DNA of 64,000 nucleotides. It comes from Zopfochytrium polystomum. Lineage: Eukaryota; Chytridiomycota; Chytridiomycetes; Chytridiales; Chytridiaceae. Below the pieces are notes generated by a model that was not told where the DNA came from, made no database searches, and was given only the letters and a program-made list of their open reading frames with translations. A program made the translations under genes and the position numbers. The stretch is taken from contig JAIVFJ010000150.1 of assembly GCA_025765615.1 (NCBI GenBank), forward strand, positions 1 through 64,000. Reading direction: 5' to 3'. Shown piece after piece: positions 23,161 to 34,696 of the stretch (position 1 is its first letter; every line of letters starts with the position of its first letter).

Positions 23161-24780
23161 TTACCCACTAAATCGAAGTCCTAATGCTTCTTCGGGTTTC
23201 CTGAGCACAGAGGGTCCCAACAACTTCGTAAAAATGTCCGCAACCATCTCCATTGTCGGCTTGTGCTCAACAGAGATGACTTTCTCACGCTGAATTTTTT
23301 CCTGCACGAATTCGACCTTCACTGCTTCGTGCTTGATACGCTCGAGATTCCAGTCCCCCATCACTGTCTTGATGAGCGAGGTGTTGTCTTCGTAGATAGT
23401 GGTTAGCCCTGAACCAGGGAGACCAATCTCCCCCAACAGTCCACTCAACCAATTTGCTTCCTTTGTGGCCTCCAAGAGGCCGTCAAATTCTGCCCCTCTT
23501 GTCAACGTTGCAACTGAGGCTACACATTTGCCCCTCCAGCTAATAGCACAGTTGCTGAGGAAGAATACAAATCCATAGACAGACTTTGCAGACGCTTTGT
23601 CTGAGGCAAAGCCAGAATCAGAGTATCCCACAAGTTCCATCTTGCTGCCCTGTCCAAACACAAGTGGCACATCAGCAGTTCCCTTGATGTAGCGTAGCAC
23701 ATCTAGACCTGCCTCCCAGTGTTTGTCTGTTGCGTTGGCCATAAAGCGGCCGAACCGTCCAACAGCAAATGATAAGTCTGGTCAAGTCCAAACTGCTGGG
23801 AAATTCAAGCAGCCCACCAATTCTTGCATGGGCTCCCCCGTTCGTGGCTCTTCACCACACTTCTCCAGAACATGCCCTGGCACCATCGGGGTGGAGATAG
23901 CCTTGGCATCCTCCATCCCAAATCTGGTCAGGAACTTGTGGAAATTCAATGGGTTACTCAATCGAATCTCCCCTTCTCTTGGTCCTGTTGCACGCTGATA
24001 CCAATGTAGAGCTCCAGCCTACCCACATCACACAGCTTGAAAGTAGCGTTCAGGTGAGTCCAGAACTTCTCAAAGTTCGCCTTTGCTGTCAGTATATCAT
24101 CTACAAGCAGTAGGACCACCATAAGTCTGGATCCCCTAGCTTCCCCTTTTGGAAGAGGCAAGGGTTGTGCTTCAATGGTTGGAATCCATTCTCCTCCAAC
24201 CACTTGCAAGCAGTCTTGTACCAAATCCGCCTGGCCTGTTTTGTCCCATACAGGGCCTTCTGTAATAGGCAATAGAGCTTCTCCCCATTTGGCCCAAATA
24301 CCTCGTATCCATCCAGCTGTTCCATATAGACTTCCTCATCCATGAGTCTGTTCAAGTAAGCCGCTTGAATATCGCTTTGGTGAATTTCCATATCAAACTC
24401 CAGAGCCATCAGCGGAAAGGTCTGCCCTTGTGCTGTGGGTGAGTATGCCTCATTGTAATCAAGTCCATAAATCTGGCTGAATCCTCGCCCAACCAGCCTC
24501 GCCTTCCTCTCCAACAAGTTTCCATCTGCGTCTTTCCACCTCTCCAGGTGCCACTTTGACCTAATAGGTTTGCGACCTGGTCGGAGTGGTTTCAATGTCC
24601 ACGTCCCATATTTGTCAAGTGTTTTCATCTGCTTATCCATAGCAGCTTTCCAACTCTTCCATTCAGGGTCACGTTTGACCTCGGCAATAGAAATGAAAGC
24701 AAAGTTTGCTCTCCCTACAGTTGCTTTCTTCCCCTTCTTCTTGCATTCCAGGAAATCACGTACTGCTTGTTCTTGCTGAG
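23161..24780 (-). pseudogene. Ty1/copia family-2 pol remnant (RT and RNase H)
   Basis: Minus-strand polyprotein pieces. Reverse transcriptase lies at about 24640-24101 (KARLVGRGFSQIYGLDYNEA, QSDIQAAYLN) and continues in another frame at 24272-23958 with LLVDDIL, the YVDD-like active site. RNase H lies at 23742-23161 (VGYSDSGFASD...IYEDNTSLIKT...ADIFTKLL). A frameshift separates the pieces and the integrase, gag and 5' LTR are missing. A sister copy of the RNase H part lies at 54361-54947. Confidence 0.88.
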
Positions 24781-24880
24781 TATGCTCACGGACTTGTTAC
24801 ATCTGTATGTGCTCGCTATGGTGCTCCTGTGGTGAGCAGGGTGGTGAGCGAGGTTGTGATGGCTGACTCACAGGGGGGCT

Positions 24881-26286
24881 TGCGAGACTACACTGAGGTC
24901 TCAGTGATAAAGTCTAGGGATTTTATTCACAAAAACAAGTGTACCTTTCATAAAACTGCAAGGATCGGGACCCCTATTATTCCCAGTTCTCTAGTTTCCA
25001 AGGCGTTATCAAAGTGTACTTGCAGCGAACCTGTCTTTATTATTGGGCCTGCTTTCACTACTTTTGTCTTAACAGTTTCTGTTACGCCAGGGTTTTCTCA
25101 ACATATTTTCTTTTTCGGTGACTAACAGAGACTGCCTGACTGCCTAGGGATGGGGTGCCTGACAGGCTGTACCCCAAGCCCACCTAATTTATTATTTATT
25201 TTCAGCACTTGTACATACACACATAGGGTTGGGGGAACTTAGAGCATTTGTGGTGGATGCTCCAAGTCAGGGGGAGTTGACTGGTCAATTTTCTCTCTGT
25301 TTTTGGGCCATTCCTCTTTTTCCTTTTTTTCTTCAATCTGATTTCTGTCCTTTGGCACCAATACAGATTCCCTTCAAATCCATCTGGCTCACAGAGGTGA
25401 GGGTAGTGAGAGGTGGTACACACCCAGGTGAGTACATGATCCCTTCAGGGGCTCCTCTTAAGGGGCTGTGGGTGGGGAATGCAGCTGGCCCCACCACCGA
25501 CTGTGTGACACTGCTGGCTCTGTGTTGGAGTGAGGATCCCCAGGGCTTGCCCACCGCAGAGGCGACGACGGTGGCGTCATCGACCCTGTGAGGGTGTTGG
25601 TGGCCATGCCCTGCACGGTCCCCAACACCTGAGAGTTTGATCTACAAGTGCCTGCCTCGGTCCTATTGCTGTGAGAGTGAGATGTGTGAGTACAAGTGCA
25701 ATGCGATAAAGCCTGTTGGTTGAGTGATCAAGCTGACGCAGCCCAGCAGGGTGTGTGTATGATTGCAGGTGTTTCCACATGCAAATTCCCTGCTGGCAAC
25801 CTTCTGACCCTACATAGTCGACTCCCTTCACTCTCTCCGCAACAATGAGGGCTCAAGCAGCACTGTCCGTGATGAGGGGCGCTAGATTGCACCTTGTCTG
25901 TCCTGTCGCTATTAACTGCTGCTGTTGTATTTGAGATTAGGTTCCTGAGATAAAAACCCCCGTTTCCCTCTTCTCTCTCTCTTTATTCTGCGGTTGTGTT
26001 GCACCCTTGGGAGTGCCCTTTCGTTTCCCCTCACATCAGCCCGCAGCCACACAAGTAATCAGTGCTCCTGCACTGATCCCGCAGAGGATTGTCCCTCTGA
26101 ATGTTCATTCTTTGTGTTTGAGACCTCTGTTAGACAGATCAGTAGGGATACTTCGTGGACTAGGCGAGTAGTAGGGTTGAAACACCCCTAGACAACAGCC
26201 CAATAAAGTTAGTTTTAGCCTATTATTTGCTTTCTCTCACTCTATGGCCCAGATCCCAGGGTCAAAGGAGTGAGTAGAGTCTCACA
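24881..26286 (+). repeat. TGTGAGACTA 1.4-kb LTR-like repeat
   Basis: A 1406-bp element beginning TGCGAGACTA and ending AGAGTCTCACA, so its ends are near-inverted repeats and TG...CA. It matches 59050-60442 along its length. AATAAAG occurs near 26202. It carries no long open frame. It sits directly against a family-1 copia LTR (from 26287). Most likely a solo LTR, though no internal region is present to prove it. Confidence 0.75.
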
Positions 26287-26573
26287 TGGGCACTGGCTTG
26301 CGCTGTTGAAAAATACTCTGAGTAGTAAGTGCAGCAGAAAATTAGTGTAAACAGTTTTCCTCCTCCTCTGCTCAAGCAGATAATATAGGAGAGGTTTTTA
26401 CCCTGTGCTGTTCACGCTTGCCTAGCAACAATCACAGTGTGCACATCATCATTATGTATCAATAAATCATAATAGAGTTTTTTTTCTCTTTCTTTCCTTG
26501 TTGGCGTTGGACCACCCACCAACACACATCTCCACTTCATTCACTCCTTCCACTCACTCACTCAGACTGTTTA
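26287..26573 (+). repeat. 3' part of a copia family-1 LTR
   Basis: Continues the family-1 LTR from its GGGCGCTGGCTTGCGCTG block to CACTCACTCAGACTGTTTA. The 5' part of this LTR is absent; the 1.4-kb repeat lies in its place. Confidence 0.8.
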
Positions 26574-27124
26574 CCGTGGCGCGCTGTTTCGTCGATTTGA
26601 CGCGATTTTGGACCTCGCCGAGAATCGGGATTGGGACTCATGCAAGTGAGTGAAGCAACAGAGAGCCGACAGTGACAGAAAAAAAAATGTTTGTTTCCTA
26701 TCCTCAAGCTGCCGCCCAGTTCTTCCCCCTCCAACTTTGGACAACCAAAAACAGAGAGAAATATAAAAAGGAGAAGAATATCAAAGTAAAAGTTGGAAGA
26801 AAGAAGGTAAAAGTGAGGGGGCGAGAGCGGGTGAGTTTGAAACTGTGAAAAACGACCAAAGCCGGAGTGAGGGCGGGAAAACGAACGACGCGCAATAGCG
26901 AAATCGATAGTGATAAGAAGAAAACAGTGCGTGTTGAAAGAGAGAGAACGTGTGTGTGAGTGAGTGACAGAGCGAGAAAAATAGAGACGTCGAAGGCTAC
27001 AAACAATGTCTTGGAGTAAAACCGAATGCTTCCCTTCCTGCATGGTGTTCGATTGGTATGTGACGTGGGTGCGCTCGCCCACGGGCGAGTTTGGTCACCG
27101 CCTCGCACCCCCGCCATTCACTTT
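26574..27124. other. 3' flank of cysteine dioxygenase, no gene seen
   Basis: Between the LTR end and the CDO stop codon. Purine-rich on the + strand; the minus strand has open but low-complexity frames without recognisable domains. Probably CDO 3' UTR and spacer. Confidence 0.5.
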
Positions 27125-28415
27125 TCACTTCGAGCCGTTGGGTCTGCAGCGGACGCCGTCGATGGAAAAGAAGACCGTCTTGCCCGCGCCGCGGCATTCT
27201 CCGGTGCGCTCGTTGAAGGTCTGGCACGTCTCGAACGGCGGGCAGTACAGGTGCAGCGAGACGGCTTTCTGGGTCTTTGACCGGTTGGAGACGCGGTGCA
27301 GGCCGATGGAGTCTGGTTTTTTTTGTTTTTTTTTTTTTTTTTGGTTGCATTTTCGGGTAAAGAAAAGGGAGTTTAGCGACCGGGGAACCAAAAAGAGGGT
27401 TGCTCAAGCACAATCACAACGCGACAGGTCAAACTAACCCCCAAACCCAACTTACCGTGAACGTAAGCGACCTGGTCCCTCTGGAGCGTAGTTTCGAGGG
27501 TCGGCATCATCCTCTGGTCAGCGCCGTCGCCCTCCGGCCACTCATAGCGCGTTTCGACCAGCTCGCCGTCCAGGATCTTCATAAGGCAGTGCGCGCCCGA
27601 ATGGTCGTGGATGGCACTGAGGTGTGTGAGTATTTTTTTTTTTCAAAAAGAGAAGGTAGGAGCAAGCCGAAGAGTTAGACTCTGTGTGGATCACGAATGG
27701 GTGCAGCGCATTGGGCCGGATGGGAAGGGGGCGAGGAGGAGCAACAGACCAAGATGACTCGTTGGGCGGGTCTCAAAAAGCTGTTCGACAGAGGGCTTGC
27801 GCTCTCACGCAGATATGGTCCTCTCTCTGTTCTCCCACGCACTCGTCTCCGTCTCTGTCTACCCCTCTATTTCTCACACAACTTAACCACTCTCACTCAA
27901 CTGCAACCCAACACCAACTACACTTTAAAAACGCACCTCGCCTGATCCTCAGCCCAGCACAGCACCATCAAGTTAAACTTGTCGTTGCCGGCGTCGACGA
28001 GATTGCGCGTGTACCGGCCGCTGTCAAAGTGCGCGAACCGGCGCCAGTCGTCGGCGTTGGAGACGTACGACTCCATCAGCGCCTGGACGGCGGCGACGTC
28101 GACGCTGCCCATCGTGTCGATGCCGGCCGTCGCCAGCGCGGCGTGCAGCCGCGCGACGAGGTCCGCGAGCGTCGCGGGCGGTGGCTGCGGGCCGGTGGCA
28201 GCGGCGGCGTCGGCGTCGATCGCAAGATCCTGCAACGGCTCCCACAGCGAGGAGGAGGACGACGACGACGCGGCTTTTGCGGCGACGATCGAGTGGTGGG
28301 GATCAAGTTGGAGGCAGTCGGGAGCGAGACCGGGTCCAGTGGCGGTGGTGGAAGTGGGGGCGGCGGCGAGGGTGGCGGAGGATGACGAGCGGGAGGGGAA
28401 GAGTGGCAGCGACAT
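27125..28415 (-). CDS. Cysteine dioxygenase type I
   Basis: Oxidises L-cysteine to cysteine sulfinate, the first step of cysteine catabolism, in the cytosol with a non-haem iron. Exons run 28415-27937, 27616-27456 and 27312-27125; both introns are GT-AG and phases match. Iron ligands are seen as AIHDHSGAH (two His) and the His of GLHRV. The Arg of RYTRNLVD binds the substrate carboxylate. The Cys after GAH (HCLMK) and the Tyr of [11 protein letters not shown] correspond to the Cys93-Tyr157 crosslink of mammalian CDO, so the crosslinked eukaryotic form is expected. An N-terminal extension of about 100 residues rich in Ser, Ala and Pro precedes the cupin core. Start is the ATG at 28415. Confidence 0.95.
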
Positions 28416-28604
28416 CTTTAGCAGCTGTTGTGTTGTTGGGCCGTTGGCGGCAGGGGAAGCGAAGTACGGCGACGACGACGATCACTGTCCGCGAGTAGTA
28501 GCGGGCGGGTGGTGGAAAGTGAGGTGAAACGGAACGGGGGTTGGGCGGAGGAAAGCGTGTAACAATGATTTTGGTACAGGGCGAGAGAGAGAGAGCGAGA
28601 GAGA

Positions 28605-28664
<60 letters not shown>

Positions 28665-29704
28665 CAGAGAGACAGAGACAGAGCAGGCGGCGATCGCTCT
28701 GATACCCGATACCCTTATCGAACCTTTCTCTCCGACCTCTCTCTCTCTCTTCCCCATTGGTCTCTCACGGCAGTTTGCCCCCGTTCTCCGGCCACGGGCC
28801 GGGTCCCAAAACACGTGTCACGTGTCGTCTTTCCAAGTTGGCTCTATTTTTGGTTCACGGCCCAGCCACCAAGCCAGCCAGGCCAGCCAGCCAGCCACCG
28901 AGCGACACACGCAGCAAAGCCAGCCACAAAGTGCATGTGAAGGGAGGAGGAAAAGGAAAGGAAAGGGGGCAGGCGAATCAAGGACAAAAAAAATAGAAGC
29001 ACACGAGGGGTTTGTTTGGTTTGGATTTATCGGACGTGTATTTGTATGTGGGAGAGAAACAAGGGGGCTTGAGACAGAGATAGAGAAGAGAGAGAGAGCG
29101 AGAGAGATCAAAGAGAGTGAAAGACTTCCATATTAAAGAGCCCCGCCCCCCGCCACTTCCTAGACACTCTGCGCGGAGAGGGGAAACGGGTCTAGACAAG
29201 ACGAGAAAGAACAACAAATCAAGGACGAAAAAAGTCTGAGAAGATTGATGAGAAGAGAGAGGATCGCACCAAATCATTGAGGCCCACAAAGTAAAGAAGA
29301 CAACAAAAAGAAAAGAAAAAGGAAAAAAAAAAGGAAAGGTCCCTCCCCAACCCGTAAAAACACGGAAAACTGTTTGTCGGGTAGAAGCACGAGAGAAAGG
29401 GGTTTCGTTTCAAAGAAGAGAAGAACGACGAGGGGGGTGGGCGGCGGGGGGGGGAGGTGGTCTTAAGGTAAAGGAAAATCAAAATGTACAACGGGTTTTC
29501 GCTTGCGACGAGAGGAAGAAGGAAGAAGAGAAGATAGGGACTGAGGCAAAGATGCAACTACTGGCAGGGCGATCCCTGGCACTGTCAAAGCGGTTTCGTA
29601 ACCCGTCATCCAAACCAAAAGACAACAGATAAAAAAAATGAAAAGGTCGAGGTACGAAGGTTGAGGGTCCTTGCGTCGGAGGAAATCCCGAACGTACGCG
29701 GTCT
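28416..29704. repeat. Purine-rich spacer with (GA)n microsatellite
   Basis: Upstream of CDO (minus strand) and downstream of the PH gene. A (GA)n run lies at about 28583-28670 within 170-260 bases of the CDO start codon, hence in its probable promoter or 5' UTR. The rest is strongly purine-biased on the + strand with several A and G runs; no gene is seen. CCAGCCAG-type short repeats occur at 28860-28900. Confidence 0.75.
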
Positions 29705-32700
29705 TCACGAGATGAAATCCACATCGACGCCCTCCAGCATCGCAAGCTTCTTGCTCCGCGCCCGCGAGACACCGCCGCTGGCGCCGCCGGCCGAGCCCTT
29801 TGCGCTCGAAGTGTCGTCCTTCTTCTTGCGCTCCTCCAGCTCCTTCTGCCCTTCCTCCTGGATCGCCTTGCTCGCGTCCACCATCGCCGTCAGCTTCATC
29901 TTGCGCTCCTCCTCCTTGATCCGCTTCGCCTCCTCCTTCTTCCGCCGCGCCGCCTCCTTCGCCGATGGCGCGCCCCCTGACGACGACGCTGACGACGGCG
30001 ACGAGAACAGCGACGCTTTTTTGAACAGCGACGTCACCCCGCCCCCGCCGCTCCCGCCGCCGCCGCTTCCGGACGCGGGCGTCGACGTCCCGCCGCTGCC
30101 CGACGCTGCCGCCGCCGACTGCTCCTTGTCGCCGGTCGCCGTCGTCAGGATCGACGCCGTCTCCGGGGACTGCAGCGACGACGAGGACGGCGTCGCCGAG
30201 GGCAGCGTCGTCGCCGATAAGGGGAAGAACGGCGCGCCTGCCGGACCCGCCGACCCCGCCCCCGACGATGCAGCCGCCGCTGCCGAACCTTGGTCGCCGT
30301 TCAGCAACTGCAGCGCCGGCGGCGGCGGCGCGAGCGGCGAGATGACCGCCGACGGCGTCTGGAACTGCTCGTACGACAGCGGCGCCGCCTGCACGTGCTG
30401 CTGGAACCCGGCGCCGGGCGCCGACTTTCCGCTCGGCGCGAACCCGGGCAGCGCTTGCATCTGCTGTTGCTGCTGCTGCTGCTGCTGTACCTGGTGGTGT
30501 TGCTGCAGCTGTTGTTGCTGCTGCTGTTGAAGCTGTTGTTCCTGCTGCTGCTGCTGATGAAAAAGCTGCTGCTGCAGCTGCAGTTGCTGCTGGGCATCGT
30601 AGTATGGGTTTCCGTAGGGACCAGCGCCTCCGCCCAAGTTCTGGAACTGCTCTTGAAAAAGCAAAGACTGCAGCTGGTGCTGCTGGGTCTGTAGCTGCAA
30701 TATGTGACAGAGAGTGGCACAGGATGGATAAAACGAATTGCAAAGAAAAAAGAGATGAAATGTCAGCCGACAAAAGCCACGGTGAGACGCGATATCAGCT
30801 GGACAGCAGCCCACTCGACAGAAAGGGAAGAAGAGGATAATTGACACGAACCAAGAGCTGCCGCTGAAACTCCTCCTGCAAAGCCCGCTGCCGCTCTTGC
30901 TGCTGGATCTGGAGCGACTGGAGCGCTTCGATTTGCGCCTGGAGCTGCGCGGCGTCGAACGACGCCGGGTTTGCAAGCATCGCCTCGGCGTTCAGTATCC
31001 CAGCTGCCTCCGCACCCATGCCAAAGTCGTATGCGCCCGGTGCCAGCGGCATGGACAAGGGTAGCGTCGCCATCGGGATCGGCATCGACATTGGCAAGCC
31101 GACGCCGCCGCCGCCGGCGAGCGCGGCAAGGTACAACGGGTCCTGCTGCAACGCACCGCCAAGGCCACCGGCGGCGACGGCGCCGGCCCCCGCCAGCGGC
31201 TTCGGCCCTTGCAACAAGCCTGCCTGGAACTGGCGCGGGTCCTGCGGCGAGGAGGTCGAGCCCGCCAGAAGCGACTGCATTTGCTCTTGCTGCCGCAGCA
31301 GCGACCGGATTTGCTGCGGGTCCGCGAGCTTTGCCGCCGCTGCTGCCGCTGCTGCTGCTGTCTGCGGTGGCTGCTGCGTTCCGAGGAACTGCGTCGGTGT
31401 GGACGCCCACGAGGGCGGGGCGTTGCCGGCGCCGCTATCGACGGCGCTAGACGAGATGACGGAGGGCGGCGGCAACGGGACGGCCGAGCCGGAAGCCGTC
31501 GGCCGCGGTCCGGGGGTGACAGGGACGCCCGGGATCACGGGGTTGCGTCGGGGGTTGGCCGCAGACGGGGGAGGAGATGGGGCGGACGGGGTTGGTGGAA
31601 GCGGACCTGCCGGAGGCTTAAAGTGGGGCGGTGACGATTTCAGCCCTATCTTGGCAGGTGCAGGGACTGTGGAAGCACCCAGCAGCGCCATGCCTTGTGA
31701 TGAAGGTGCAGATGGAGGAGACGGATAGGAGAGGCTGGAGGTGGATATGACTGCGTAAATTTGCTCCAGCCACATCATCATTTCGCCTTCGCTCGGTGCG
31801 GCAAATGTCCACACACGGTCTCCGCTTCCAGAGGGATCGCTGGGGGGACTCGACGGCGGAAGCGTCGATTCCGACCGGACGTCGATGATCCACGGCGCTG
31901 TTGCATCTTTGCGCACCTCGACGAGGGTGGAGCTTCGTATTGGCAAGGCGGTGAGGGCATTTTCCGCACTGTCTCCGTTACGGAAGAGGTACAGATGCCT
32001 TCCTGTGAGGACCACAAAACGGCGTTTCCAAGACTTGTCTAGAAACATGCGCGATGTGGAAAGCTTATTCAAGTAGCCGTAAAAGGCCCCAGGTTGAGCT
32101 GCAGAGGGGAAATAATGAGTGTGGTGGGCAGGATCTGGGTCAGCTTAAAATTCCACGCTGTTATGCAGCGAGTTGCGAACCTGTGAGCTGAGCGACGGTG
32201 AACGCATCGGCATCATCCAGGCCCGCTTGACCGTAACCTCCGTAGCCCTTTGGTTCTACTGGATCATCTGCAACTGATATCGCACGGAGTGAGAGAGCAA
32301 AGGAAAGGGTTTGAGTCAGACGAAGATCGCTCTCCACCGCCCACTGCACCACAGCCAGAAAAAAGAAAAAAAAACATATCCAGGGAGGATCTGAATGTAC
32401 CGGTAAAAGTCTTCAGGCTATCATCCAGATCCCGCATGAGGCTGTCGAGGCCGGCGGCGGCCCCGGACGTTGGAGACACTGCGGTCCCGGGAGGAGCGGA
32501 AGAAGCGGCAGGCGGCATGCCGATCGATCTTGGCGCGTGACCTGCAGCAGCGGCGGCGGCGGCCGATGCGGCGGCAGACGACACGGACGCCAGGAGGGCG
32601 TCGATCTTGTCGAGTGCCGACGACGTCGACGACGGCGTGGAGGAGGCGGCGGCGGCGGCGGCGAGAGTCTGTGGCGGAGTTGGCAGCGGTTGGGGGCTGC

Positions 32701-33005
32701 TGCTGCTTCATGGGGGTGAAGGACGAGCCGGTGGCGTTAGAGTTGGCGGCGGTCCCAGCAAAGCCGCCGCCGCCTCCGCCGCCCTCGTCGTCGTCGCCGT
32801 CGCCGCCTTCTTCGTAGTAGCCGTCGAGAAAGTCAAAGTCGGCGTCTGCGTCGGCGTCGTCCGCGTAGCCATTGTTGTTGTTGAGGTTGAATGCGGTGGA
32901 TCGGGGCCGGGCGGCACTGCGACGCTTCGCAGCTGTGGAGGAGGGGGACGAGGAGGATGTTGTCGTGGCGCCGACGCCGCCGCCGCGCGACGCCGTGGCT
33001 GCCAT
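29705..33005 (-). CDS. PH-domain protein with Gln-rich and coiled-coil C-terminus
   Basis: Probable membrane- or phosphoinositide-associated adaptor; exact family not recognised. Exons run 33005-32401, 32267-32181, 32098-30852 and 30694-29705, joined in phase. After an Asp/Gly-rich N-terminus, a PH domain begins at GAFYGYLNKLSTSRMFLDKS and continues WKRRFVVLTGRHLYLFRN, ending in the conserved Trp helix EGEMMMWLEQIYAVIS. Then come a long Pro/Ala/Gly region, a glutamine-rich coiled segment, and a basic-acidic coiled coil (KEAARRKKEEAKRIKEEER) near the C-terminus. One base must be skipped in the GCC triplet run at 32641-32663. Two introns use GTTCGC and GTTCGT donors, and the first uses GTACAT. 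Confidence 0.8.
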
Positions 33006-33269
33006 TGGTTGGTTGGTTGGTTGGTTGGTTGAGTGGCGAGAGAGAAAGAGAGAGTGGTGGTTTTCTTCTTGTTCTCTTTCGTCTGTCCGGTCTTTGTCTT
33101 TGCGAGAGAGGCGCAAAGAAAGGAGGGCGGCGGATGACGAATGTTCGATTTTAATTCTTTTTATTTTTTTTTTTGCTGTGTCTCTTATCGAAGCAACAAA
33201 AAAAAAAAAAAAAAAAAAAGGGGAGAAAAAAAAATTTTCACTTTCTAAAGGGAGTCGATGATGTCATAT
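33006..33269. other. 5' region of the PH-domain gene
   Basis: Contains GGTT tandem copies directly before the start codon (33006-33030), then poly-T and poly-A runs at 33160-33220. No coding sequence. Confidence 0.6.
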
Positions 33270-33415
33270 GAGCACTGAGCGTGGCTTGGCTTGTGCTGAG
33301 TATTAAGTGGAATGGAAACCTGGTGTAAACAGTTTTCCTGCTCCTCTGCTCAAGCAGATAAAATAAGAGAGGCTTTTACCCTGTGCCATTCACACTTGCC
33401 AAGCAACTATTGTAG
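33270..33415 (+). repeat. Copia family-1 LTR fragment
   Basis: Internal piece of the LTR family, from the GTGCTGAGTATTAAGTGG block through TTTTCCTGCTCCTCTGCTC and TTACCCTGTGCC to GCCAAGCAACTATTGTA. Confidence 0.8.
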
Positions 33416-33419
33416 CCTG

Positions 33420-33743
33420 GCCAGTAGATGCATTCCAATTCGAACTCACTTGCTGATACAATGAAGCACCCATCAGGGCTGAACGCAGCAGGCTTGACCT
33501 CATCATCATGCTCCTCCAAGTTTCTGTCAGGCTCCTGAACTGCAGAAACGTTTGAGATTGTCACTGCCCTGTCATTACTTCCAGAAACAATGAACTGCCC
33601 ATCAGGGCTGAATGATGCAGAGTTGACACCACCAAAGTGTCCCTCTATCGCATACCCTTATTGTTTTGTCATCACTTTCAGACACAACAACTGCCCTTTA
33701 GGACTGAATGCTACAGAGCAGACAGCGCCAGGGTGTCCCTCCA
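33420..33743 (-). pseudogene. WD40 repeat fragment
   Basis: Reading on the minus strand, three WD40-like blades follow one another: HPGAVCSVAFSPKGQ, then GGVNSASFSPDGQFIVSGSN, then DDEVKPAAFSPDGCFIVSAS. The first to second blade transition needs a frame change and meets a stop. The fragment is boxed in by a copia-1 LTR on one side and a copia-3 LTR on the other, so it is a stranded piece of a WD40 gene (such proteins, often NACHT-linked, are common in fungi). Confidence 0.75.
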
Positions 33744-34042
33744 TGTCAGGAACAGGGCAGGACAGGACAAGGCAGACAAGGAACTGAGAGGAGTGATGAT
33801 TGTATTGGAAACAATAATTCACTTGAGGGATGGGACAGGTCCCCCATCCCCCTTTTATACCTTTTGAGAGTCTTCCTTGTCAAGACTCAAAGAAAGTTCC
33901 AGAAAGAGCAATTAGTAATACAATGATACCAATGACAACAAGACAAGTCAGGAAAGCAAAGAAGGTTCCAGAAGGTTCCACAAGGTTCCATGAAGGAATG
34001 TTCTAGAAAGTTCCAGAGGTTTCCAGAGGGTGATTCATAACA
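33744..34042 (-). repeat. Copia family-3 LTR
   Basis: A 299-bp sequence with TGTCAGGAAC and CATAACA ends, almost identical to 60941-61238. It directly follows a minus-strand copia RNase H fragment, which identifies it as the 3' LTR of that element. Internal AAGTTCCAGA/AAGGTTCCA direct repeats are conspicuous. Confidence 0.85.
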
Positions 34043-34195
34043 GATAGGAATCACACCTTTGGTGTGAAGTTGAAGTTCATTCAGAGATTCCTTATCCACA
34101 ATGCTTCTTTGCAAGCTTCAGTGAGAGAAACATATTCAGCTTCAGTGGAACTGAGTGGAATTGTTTTCTGGACTGTTGATGACCAACTTATTAAA
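34043..34195 (-). pseudogene. Copia family-3 RNase H fragment
   Basis: Minus-strand sequence encodes STEAEYVSLTEACKEALWI, the hallmark of the copia RNase H domain, then a frame change into LNELQLHTKG. Everything upstream of this piece is missing. Confidence 0.8.
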
Positions 34196-34696
34196 CATCC
34201 AAATAACTCTCTTGTGTGGTAGGTTCGTTGTTTGGTTCAGGGGATGACTTTGCAATTCACCTCCTTTGGTGCCCTTCACCGAATATTTGACATGCTCAGG
34301 AATCCCCTTTCACACTTTCTCACTGGGGCGATAATTTTTCGCTCGCTCACCATCTCGGGGATCGATGCGGGTGTCTCGGGTCGTGCAAGCAGGCTTGGGA
34401 ACCCGCTTGAATGATACGATCGATTCCAGACTCCATTCATCCAGAACCAGATCGGGTCGGTAACCTGCGTGGGGTGGGGCTGGGTGGATGATGCGGGGAC
34501 CTTGCGGCGCCGCCGGACGGCTGGCTCACCTTTGCGCTCTGCCTTCAATTTGATCCTTTCTGTTCTCAGCAATATAACTTCCGCTTTGGCTGAAGCAAGC
34601 AATATCCTATTGAAAGTGTTTGAGTGAGTGTGTGCGTGTGTGTGTCTGTGCGGGACAAAAGTTGGTCCACGAAAAAAAAAAAAAGAAAAAATCCAC
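34196..34696. other. Upstream region of the MCU gene
   Basis: No coding region recognised. A TGTGTGTG run (34630-34650) and a poly-A tract lie just before the MCU start codon. Confidence 0.5.

Noticed and set aside
30290..30694. Leu/Arg-rich plus-strand frame opposite the PH gene
   Set aside because: Antisense of glutamine repeats; no independent support.
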